Shown piece after piece: positions 6,279-11,504 of a DNA stretch of 11,504 nucleotides (within the stretch, counting starts at the first letter, position 1; each line of letters begins with the position of its first letter). The notes under the pieces were generated by a model that was given only the letters and a program-made list of their open reading frames with translations, made no database searches and was not told the origin of the DNA. Origin of the DNA: Planctomycetota bacterium (lineage in GTDB: Bacteria; Planctomycetota; Brocadiia; SM23-32); assembly GCA_018334735.1 (NCBI GenBank), contig JAGXLK010000021.1, positions 1-11,504 of the forward strand, read 5' to 3'. Both the position numbers and the translations under genes were made by a program.

Positions 6279-6447
6279 CCCGTTCTTGGGCGCGAAACCT
6301 TCTCAGGTCGTCAGCTGCTGGGGTATTGTACCGATGGACACCGCAAAAAAAGGTGGTCGGAAACAGGCCCAAAAAAATGATTCCGACTTCGCGGTACCGA
6401 GTGCCATTATGCAGCGGGGACCAGTCCGAATAGAGGGGTAAAATCCG
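6260..6447 (+). other. nrdR leader with a 7-bp hairpin
   Basis: In the expected 5' untranslated region GTCGGAA (6356-6362) pairs with TTCCGAC (6381-6387) around an A-rich loop. A CACC/GGTG pair precedes it. GAGGGG (6433-6438) is the probable ribosome site of nrdR, 9 bases from the ATG. No known riboswitch class is recognised. Confidence 0.35.
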
Positions 6448-6942
6448 ATGCGATGTCCGTATTGTAAAAAGGATGATGACAGAGTCGTAAATTCTCGTAC
6501 GAGCGCAAACGGAGCAACTGTGAAAAGACGACGGGAATGCCAGAATTGCGGCCGACGTTACACCACTTACGAACGGCTGGAAGAAAGTCCGCTGAGGATT
6601 GTAAAGAAGGATGGGAATCGGGAGACTTTTTCCCGCAGCAAACTTCTTGCGGGATTGATGAAAGCCTGCCATAAACGTCCCGTTTCCACCGATCGTCTCG
6701 AAGAAGTTGTCGATGAAATCGAGCGTCAGTTGCGCCAGGATTTCGACAACGAAGTGCCTTCAGATGCGATCGGAGAACTGGTTATGGAGCGTTTGCGGGA
6801 GATGGATCAGGTAGCTTTCATCAGATTTGCTTCCGTTTATCGGGAGTTCAAAGACGTAAGTGATTTTGTGGAAGAGGCAGATATGATGCTGGCCGATGGC
6901 GATAAAGCGGAGGAGCCAGCCGCTGAAATGGAAGATAACTAG
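6448..6942 (+). CDS. nrdR: Transcriptional repressor NrdR
   Basis: Nucleotide-sensing repressor of ribonucleotide reductase genes, 164 aa (family about 150-170). The N-terminal zinc ribbon shows CPYC (Cys3, Cys6) and CQNC (Cys31, Cys34), with the basic recognition segment TVKRRRE between them and GRRYTTYE after. The ATP-cone domain covers about 50-140 (IVKKDGNRETFSRSKLLAGL at its start and FIRFASVYREFKD at its end). It senses the ATP/dATP balance and controls oligomer state and DNA binding. An acidic tail follows (about 143-164). It is the first gene after the promoter at 6225 and 28 bp ahead of nrdD, so it probably represses its own operon. Confidence 0.96.
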   Translation: MRCPYCKKDDDRVVNSRTSANGATVKRRRECQNCGRRYTTYERLEESPLRIVKKDGNRETFSRSKLLAGLMKACHKRPVSTDRLEEVVDEIERQLRQDFDNEVPSDAIGELVMERLREMDQVAFIRFASVYREFKDVSDFVEEADMMLADGDKAEEPAAEMEDN

Positions 6943-6956
6943 TCGAATCAAAGACC

Positions 6957-6963
6957 CGAGGAG
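6957..6963 (+). promoter_or_regulatory. Ribosome binding site deciding the nrdD start
   Basis: A GAGGAG sequence lies 7 bases before ATG 6971. The frame is open back to an ATG at 6896 inside nrdR, but that one has no such site and would add a tail unlike the family. Confidence 0.7.
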
Positions 6964-6970
6964 AATAAAG

Positions 6971-9421
6971 ATGGCGTTGGACGCGTATGAGGAGCTTAAA
7001 GATGAGGATGTGATGAAGACAAGCACGAAAATCCAAAACGTTCGCAAACGGGATGGACGGCTGGTTCCTTTCGATCAGGATAAAATAGCCGATGCGATTT
7101 TCAAAGCGGCGCAATCCGTCGGCGGGGAAGATAGAGTCCTGGCTGAGGAATTAGCAGGTGTGGCGACGATGTTCCTGGAAAAAAATTATGCTGATTCTCC
7201 TCCCCATATTGAGGAGATCCAGGATACTGTCGAGAAAGTTCTGATCGAGATGGGCCACGCAAGGACGGCAAAAGCATATATTCTGTATCGCGACCGGCGT
7301 AGCCGAATCCGCGAAGCTCTGCGTGTCCGCAAACCTGTGCGTGACAAAAACAGTAATTCAACGGATATCTCACTGCTTGTAAATACGCAAAGTCAGGACG
7401 AATTGCAGGAATGGGATAAGGCGCGGATTGCCAAAGCTCTCGAAGTAGAGGCGGATTTACCTGAAGATATTGCCGCAGAAGTCGCCAGCGTCGTGGAAAA
7501 GCGGGTTCTGGATAGCGGTATGACCCGCATCTCAACGTCTCTGATCCGTGAATTGGTTGATAACGAGCTCTTCGAAAGAGGGCTGACGGGAAGACTGGAA
7601 AAACAAAAAGTGCTCGGGATGCCGAAATATGACCTCGACACGATTATCAAATCGAAGAGCAACGAAAACGCGAATATCGCCCAGAATAATCCGGAGGCAA
7701 TTAACCTCAGCGTGGCCGAGACGACGCTGAAACAATATGCCCTGAGCGAAGTTTTCAGCGATGATATTGCCGAAGCACATATGTTGGGCAAAGTTCACGT
7801 CCATGATCTGGGTTATCCCACAAGGGTCTACTGCTCCAGCCACTCGCTGGAATACCTGAAAAAATATGGATTGGATCTGGAAAATCTCGATTCTTCCAGC
7901 GCTCCCGCCAAACATGCCCGGACTTTGACGGGCCATTTGAACACCTTCCTGGCCTCGATGCAGGCATACTACGCCGGCGCGCTCGGTGTCGGATATATCA
8001 ATATCTTCTACGCCCCTTACCTCGAAGGGATGAGCTATGAAGAGATGAAACAGGAGGCCCAACACCTGATATTCAGCTCTTCACAGAATGCTTTCAGCCG
8101 GGGCGGTCAGACGCTTTTCCTTGATTTTAATATCCACACCGGTGTGCCATCCTACCTGGCTGATATTCCGGCTATTGGGCCGGGAGGTGAATACACGGGG
8201 CGAAATTACAAAAGCTACGAAAAAACAGCCCAGCGTTTCTGCAAAGCCATGCTTGATGTGTGGCGCGAGGGGGATCGTTACGGCAATATCTTTGCTTTCC
8301 CAAAATGCGACTTCCATATCAGTCAGGATACGCTCACCGATCCGGCTCAAAGGGAAATCCTGGAATATACGGCCAAAATCGCAAGCGAAAACGGTGTCCC
8401 GTATTTCGTCTTCGATCGGGATGAGGTGACATTAAGCGCGTGTTGCCGCTTGCGGACCGTGATTCAGGATGACCGCATGATCCGCCATCCGGAAACCATG
8501 AGGTTCTGCGGATTCCAGAACGTTACAATCAACCTCCCGCAATGCGCTTACCGGGTTGAGAAAGGCGATTACGATGGGCTCTACAGAGAGATCGATGAAA
8601 TGATTGAGCTGGGTGTCAAGGCCCATCGCCAGAAACGGGCTTTCATCTCCACACTTATGAGTTCGCCCGAGATGCCACTCTGGCAGATTGGAAAAACGGC
8701 TAAGGATGGCCGACCGTATGTCGATCTCAGTGAGGCTACCTATATTCTCGGTTTGATGGGATTGAACGAATGCCTGCAGCATATTTCAGGTCAGGAACTC
8801 CATGAAAGCGAGGAAATGGTCCGACGCGGCCTCCATGTCGTCCGCCATATGCAGTTCAAGGCCAAACAGCTCGGCGAAAAATACGATATGCGCATTGCGC
8901 TCGAAGAGTCGCCAGCCGAGAGTGCGGCCCGACGCCTGGCGAAAGTTGACCTGCGGCGATTTCCCGAGGAAGCCCGGGCCACCGTCAAAGGCGAAATAGG
9001 GAGCGACGAGATGTACTATACCAATAGCATTCACATGCGTGCGGATGCTCCCATGGATTTGCTGACGAGGATTCGCAAACAGAGCAAATTCCATCGCGCA
9101 ATCGAGAGCGGAGCGATAATTCATGCCTTTGTCGGCGAGGAACGTCCGCCTGCACTCAGCATTCTCAATTTGGTTGAAAAGACGTTTCAGAAAACCCAGG
9201 CCGCCCAGTTGACCATAAGCCCGGAATTCACCGTCTGCCATGAATGCCACAAACAGACTCCCGGGTTGCAGGCAACCTGTGGAGCCTGTGGCAGCTCGGA
9301 TGTTCACGGGCTGACCCGGATCGTCGGTTACTTTAGCCGGGTCAATAACTGGAACAAATCCAAACACGGTGAGCTGAAAGATCGTCAAAAAGGTAATTAC
9401 AGCGTCAGTTTGAGTGGATAG
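6971..9421 (+). CDS. nrdD: Anaerobic (class III) ribonucleoside-triphosphate reductase
   Basis: Oxygen-sensitive glycyl-radical enzyme, 816 aa, that reduces ribonucleotides to deoxyribonucleotides. An ATP-cone allosteric domain lies at about 21-115 (VRKRDGR, FDQDKIADAI), followed by a second, diverged cone-like segment at about 136-206. The barrel follows with HVHDLGY (276-282), Cys288, and the finger-loop cysteines Cys491-Cys492 (SACCRLR), one of which should carry the thiyl radical. The C-terminal zinc ribbon has Cys756, 759, 770 and 773, and the glycyl radical site is RIVGYF with Gly786. It resembles the Thermotoga-like branch more than E. coli NrdD. The loop FCGFQNVTINLP (512-523) seems to lack the asparagine that positions formate in the E. 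coli type, which would fit a redoxin-reduced enzyme; that alignment is by eye. NrdG activates it. Confidence 0.95.
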   Translation: MALDAYEELKDEDVMKTSTKIQNVRKRDGRLVPFDQDKIADAIFKAAQSVGGEDRVLAEELAGVATMFLEKNYADSPPHIEEIQDTVEKVLIEMGHARTAKAYILYRDRRSRIREALRVRKPVRDKNSNSTDISLLVNTQSQDELQEWDKARIAKALEVEADLPEDIAAEVASVVEKRVLDSGMTRISTSLIRELVDNELFERGLTGRLEKQKVLGMPKYDLDTIIKSKSNENANIAQNNPEAINLSVAETTLKQYALSEVFSDDIAEAHMLGKVHVHDLGYPTRVYCSSHSLEYLKKYGLDLENLDSSSAPAKHARTLTGHLNTFLASMQAYYAGALGVGYINIFYAPYLEGMSYEEMKQEAQHLIFSSSQNAFSRGGQTLFLDFNIHTGVPSYLADIPAIGPGGEYTGRNYKSYEKTAQRFCKAMLDVWREGDRYGNIFAFPKCDFHISQDTLTDPAQREILEYTAKIASENGVPYFVFDRDEVTLSACCRLRTVIQDDRMIRHPETMRFCGFQNVTINLPQCAYRVEKGDYDGLYREIDEMIELGVKAHRQKRAFISTLMSSPEMPLWQIGKTAKDGRPYVDLSEATYILGLMGLNECLQHISGQELHESEEMVRRGLHVVRHMQFKAKQLGEKYDMRIALEESPAESAARRLAKVDLRRFPEEARATVKGEIGSDEMYYTNSIHMRADAPMDLLTRIRKQSKFHRAIESGAIIHAFVGEERPPALSILNLVEKTFQKTQAAQLTISPEFTVCHECHKQTPGLQATCGACGSSDVHGLTRIVGYFSRVNNWNKSKHGELKDRQKGNYSVSLSG

Positions 9422-9490
9422 AGAATTAGAAAACGGTTCTTATCCGGTTAAGTGCCCGTTACAGTGGGCAGAATATCTGGAGATCTGAAC

Positions 9491-9499
9491 AAGAGGAGG
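9491..9499 (+). promoter_or_regulatory. Ribosome binding site of the redoxin gene
   Basis: AAGAGGAGG stands about 9 bases before ATG 9509. It excludes the earlier in-frame start at 9452, which would add a non-family N-terminus. A weak hairpin, TGCCC with GGGCA (9453-9470), lies upstream. Confidence 0.65.
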
Positions 9500-9508
9500 C
9501 AAGATAGA

Positions 9509-9808
9509 ATGATCATTCATGTATACGGCAAAAAGGGTTGCAAACTCTGCAAAAGTGCGACAAAAAAAGTTGAACATTTTCTCGAGCGCTGGGAAGTCTC
9601 GGACGAACACGATGTTATTTTTATGGATATGGAATCCGATGAATCAGCCGCAGCAGAAGGAGATTTTTTCGAAGTCTTCGATATCCCCAGCGTACTTGTG
9701 ATGAAAGACGAATGGGAGGTGGCCGCCCGATGGGACGGTCAGGCTCCCCCGAGTTCGGAATTGCAAGCTGTAGTGGCGGATAGTGAAGATCAAAACGCAG
9801 CGGCTTGA
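9509..9808 (+). CDS. Glutaredoxin/thioredoxin-like CxxC redoxin of the class III RNR operon
   Basis: Small soluble dithiol protein of 99 aa with a thioredoxin fold. The first strand MIIHVYGKKGC leads into the redox motif Cys11-Lys-Leu-Cys14, a helix follows, and IPSV carries the conserved cis-proline (Pro60) that faces the active site. The hydrophilic tail (about 80-99) is probably disordered. Its place 87 bp behind nrdD and ahead of nrdG suggests it is the electron donor for NrdD, as NrdH-like redoxins or thioredoxin are for NrdD enzymes that do not use formate. It is not a typical NrdH (no CxxC in CVQC form) nor a glutaredoxin with CPYC. Role inferred from context and fold. Confidence 0.8.
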   Translation: MIIHVYGKKGCKLCKSATKKVEHFLERWEVSDEHDVIFMDMESDESAAAEGDFFEVFDIPSVLVMKDEWEVAARWDGQAPPSSELQAVVADSEDQNAAA

Positions 9809-9827
9809 AATTGTCAAATTCTTTTCC

Positions 9828-9862
9828 GGGGAAAGCTCAAGCCACCGGGGCTTTCCCCTTTT
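9828..9862 (+). terminator. Intrinsic terminator between the redoxin gene and nrdG
   Basis: GGGGAAAGC (9828-9836) pairs perfectly with GCTTTCCCC (9850-9858) and is followed by TTTT (9859-9862). It lies 20 bp after the redoxin stop. It may end most transcripts there or attenuate nrdG, which would be needed only in catalytic amounts. Confidence 0.75.
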
Positions 9863-9872
9863 GAACTAATAT

Positions 9873-9901
9873 CGCGGCATTTCTCAGCCGCGGGGGCCCC
9901 C
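9873..9901 (+). other. GC hairpin and GGGGGCCCCC palindrome upstream of nrdG
   Basis: CGCGGC (9873-9878) pairs with GCCGCG (9887-9892), and the 10-bp palindrome GGGGGCCCCC (9892-9901) overlaps its last base. Both lie in the short leader before nrdG at 9939. They could be leader structure or a protein site; no promoter hexamers are obvious beside them. Confidence 0.4.
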
Positions 9902-9938
9902 ACGGTGCAAACATTCTGATACGGAATCGGTTTCGGTC

Positions 9939-10682
9939 ATGGAAATTAAGGGTTTTATCGAAAACAGTCTGCTGGAATGGCAGGGCAAACTCACCTGTGT
10001 TTTGTTCTTGCCGTATTGTAATCTGAGGTGCCATTACTGCCACGCACAACACCTTCTCAAGCCCAATGAACTTGAAAGCCTCAATCGAAAAGATCTCCTC
10101 GATTATATGCGTCGACAAAAGGGCTGGCTCGACGGCGCCGTTATAACCGGCGGAGAACCCGTACTTCATGAAGAGGAACTTATTGATCTGATGCGGGATA
10201 TTCGTGACACCGGACTCGATGTTATGCTTGAGACAAATGGCACCCAGCCCAAATGGGTCAAGAAAATTATTGCAGAACGCTGGGTCCAGCGGATCACCAT
10301 GGATGTCAAAGCTCCGCTTGACCCCGTTTCTTACGAAAAGGTTGCGGGCCGTGAAGTCGAAGTTGAGGCGCTTAAGACATCGATCAAGACAATTATCGAC
10401 AGCGGACTTCCCCACGAGTTCCGTACAACGGTCGTTCCGGGTCTGGTGGGCAAAGAAGAGGTCGCAAAAATTGCGCCCGCTTTGAAAGGCGCCGATGTGA
10501 TGGCCCTACAGAATTTTGAGCCGGCTCACTGTCTGGATACCGCGCTGCACGACGTGATGCCATTTATGCCCGAAGAAATGGATGAAATGGAAAGGCTTGC
10601 ACGGGGCGGGGCCGAACAGGTCCTCGTGCGGGGACGGGAACGTGGACTTGTTGCCCGCGGTGCCCAAGCGGCGGCCGAGTGA
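9939..10682 (+). CDS. nrdG: Anaerobic RNR-activating radical SAM protein
   Basis: Activase that uses a 4Fe-4S cluster and S-adenosylmethionine to create the glycyl radical on NrdD. At 247 aa it is the longer NrdG2-like form (E. coli NrdG has about 154). The cluster cysteines are Cys27, Cys31 and Cys34 in YCNLRCHYC. ITGGEPVLHEE (69-79) is the SAM-contacting GGEP motif, and LETNGT and MDVKAPLD are further strands of the radical SAM barrel. The segment beyond about residue 195 (FEPAHCLD onward) completes the barrel and ends in a basic/alanine tail. A general radical SAM protein of the pyruvate-formate-lyase-activase type is the alternative, but the position after nrdD supports NrdG. The ribosome site is weak. 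Confidence 0.88.
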   Translation: MEIKGFIENSLLEWQGKLTCVLFLPYCNLRCHYCHAQHLLKPNELESLNRKDLLDYMRRQKGWLDGAVITGGEPVLHEEELIDLMRDIRDTGLDVMLETNGTQPKWVKKIIAERWVQRITMDVKAPLDPVSYEKVAGREVEVEALKTSIKTIIDSGLPHEFRTTVVPGLVGKEEVAKIAPALKGADVMALQNFEPAHCLDTALHDVMPFMPEEMDEMERLARGGAEQVLVRGRERGLVARGAQAAAE

Positions 10683-10736
10683 CTGAAAAACCCTGAAAGC
10701 GCTGGAACGACGTTTCGGCCGGCGTGCGCGTTTTTG

Positions 10737-10755
10737 CCCCTCCGCGGGGTATTTT
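10737..10755 (+). terminator. Candidate terminator after nrdG
   Basis: CCCC-TCCGC-GGGG (10737-10749) followed by TATTTT, 54 bp behind the nrdG stop. The stem is short (4 bp) but all G-C. Confidence 0.45.
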
Positions 10756-11057
10756 CTCGTATATTTTACTCCAATCTTTTTGCCCTTCTTTGTTCCTCAG
10801 GTTCATCCTGGCGGTTACGTAATGTCGATAGCGAAGCAAAAATGTGCTCGGCTATTAGTGTCATAAAGGCTTTTTAAACAATCGGTTAAATGCATAAGGC
10901 TATCAGCACAAATTCTGTCCCGTCAGTCGTTTTCAGCAGAAGGCAGATGTGGGCGCAAAGTGAGAATATGTCCCGGGTGGATTTTGGCGCTGGTTTTTTC
11001 TTATCATGCCATTCATGCAGTGGCTTTTCGCCACGCAGCCCGACTTTACAGGTTCTT

Positions 11058-11078
11058 CTCCCTTTGGGGAGTGTTTTT
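11058..11078 (+). terminator. Terminator-like hairpin in the smc leader
   Basis: CTCCC (11058-11062), loop TTTG, GGGAG (11067-11071), then TG and TTTTT (11074-11078). It ends 22 bp before the smc ATG, so it could end read-through from nrdG or attenuate smc. Confidence 0.55.
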
Positions 11079-11100
11079 GCAATAAGAATATGAGGGCCAG

Positions 11101-11504
11101 ATGAAGCTGAAGAAATTGGAATTGATCGGCTTCAAATCCTTCGCCGATAAAACGGTTTTTGAATTTGAGGAAACACTGACAGGTCTTGTAGGGCCGAACG
11201 GTTCCGGCAAGAGTAACGTAGTAGATGCGCTCAAATGGGTGCTCGGCGAGCGGAGTGCGCAGAAGCTCCGAGGAAACGAAATGGCCGACATGATTTTCAA
11301 TGGGTCGTCGGCCCGTCGGGCTCTGGGATCGGCCGAAGTGCGCCTTACGTTGGATAACGACGATGGCAGTTTGCCGACTGACTACGAAGAGGTCTGTATA
11401 ACTCGTCGGTGTTACAGATCGGGGGAGAGTGATTATTTCCTGAACGATGAAGCATGCCGCCTGAAAGATATCAGGGCTCTCTTCATGGATACAGGCGTGG
11501 GAGT
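11101..11504 (+). CDS. smc: Chromosome segregation ATPase SMC, N-terminal part (runs off right edge)
   Basis: The first 134 residues of the SMC head domain. It begins MKLKKLELIGFKSFADKTVF, the standard SMC opening. The Walker A motif GPNGSGKS is at 31-38, followed by VVDALKWVLGERSAQKLRG (the Q-loop/signature region that separates SMC from other ABC-type ATPases) and FNGSSARR (the R-loop region). The later LKDIRALFMDTGVG is also a family hallmark. SMC forms the condensin-like ring that organises and separates the chromosome, acting on DNA with ScpA/ScpB. The start is fixed by the conserved N-terminus; only a weak GAGGG precedes it. The coiled coil, hinge and second half of the head lie outside the window. 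Confidence 0.95.
   Translation, partial: MKLKKLELIGFKSFADKTVFEFEETLTGLVGPNGSGKSNVVDALKWVLGERSAQKLRGNEMADMIFNGSSARRALGSAEVRLTLDNDDGSLPTDYEEVCITRRCYRSGESDYFLNDEACRLKDIRALFMDTGVG

Larger units (their letters stand above)
10683..11100. other. Gene-free region between nrdG and smc
   Basis: About 420 bp with no convincing gene. It contains the candidate nrdG terminator (10737-10755), a short hairpin GTGGC-TTTTC-GCCAC (11020-11034) and a terminator-like hairpin right before smc (11058-11078). TGTGCT near 10841 could pair with AGCACA near 10905. No promoter with good hexamers could be assigned to smc. Confidence 0.45.

Noticed and set aside
6177..6380. 67-codon frame through the nrdR promoter and leader
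   Set aside because: It spans the -35/-10 elements and the expected transcription start, so it cannot be translated from that promoter.
5551..6447. Known housekeeping RNA (tmRNA, RNase P, SRP RNA) or cobalamin riboswitch upstream of the RNR genes
   Set aside because: None of the hallmark conserved segments could be found by eye, and a class III RNR gene is not the usual target of a cobalamin riboswitch.
10890..11093. 67-codon frame before smc
   Set aside because: Low protein likeness, and its end coincides with the terminator-like hairpin; no ribosome site.
1..11504. CRISPR array, transposon ends or phage genes
   Set aside because: No regularly spaced repeats, transposase or integrase sequence was found; the content is housekeeping and metabolic.

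Overview
The window reads as bacterial chromosome of roughly even base composition, probably from an obligate or facultative anaerobe. The evidence is a complete glycyl-radical (class III) ribonucleotide reductase module with its repressor NrdR, next to Trk-type potassium uptake and a YeeE/YedE sulfur-compound transporter pair. The sequence alone does not fix the phylum, though a poorly sampled Gram-negative lineage seems plausible. No insertion sequence, CRISPR array, tRNA or rRNA is visible.

Layout. Positions 1-1177 (minus strand) hold an aldo/keto reductase gene followed by the start of a zinc-type medium-chain dehydrogenase gene that runs off the left edge, probably one operon for carbonyl or sugar-alcohol chemistry. 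From about 1180 the plus strand takes over. A divergent intergenic region leads into two overlapping genes (1627-2695) that look like the two halves of a YeeE/YedE (thiosulfate/sulfur transport) protein. A small unrecognised gene (2939-3202) and an RNA-hairpin-rich spacer follow. trkH and trkA (3384-5550) are tightly coupled and together make a K+ uptake system: the channel-like membrane subunit and its cytoplasmic nucleotide-binding regulator.

Positions 5551-6447 contain no convincing gene but an unusual density of perfect inverted repeats, several of which are mutually exclusive, and then a strong sigma70-like promoter (6225-6253) overlapped by a 23-bp-spaced direct repeat. This promoter very likely drives nrdR, nrdD, a small CxxC redoxin gene and nrdG (6448-10682). 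NrdR would repress the cluster according to nucleotide pools, NrdD makes deoxyribonucleotides, NrdG installs the glycyl radical on NrdD, and the redoxin is the natural candidate for NrdD's electron donor. A clear intrinsic terminator lies between the redoxin gene and nrdG.

After nrdG comes about 420 bp without a gene but with terminator-like hairpins, then the 5' end of smc (chromosome condensation ATPase), cut by the right edge. Nothing here is an obviously new defence or mobile system. The points most worth a second look are the redoxin-coupled class III RNR cluster, the repeat-bearing nrdR promoter, the structured 670-bp spacer before it, a protein-like stretch behind the TAG stop of the second transporter gene, and the small orphan gene with a His/Cys-rich segment.
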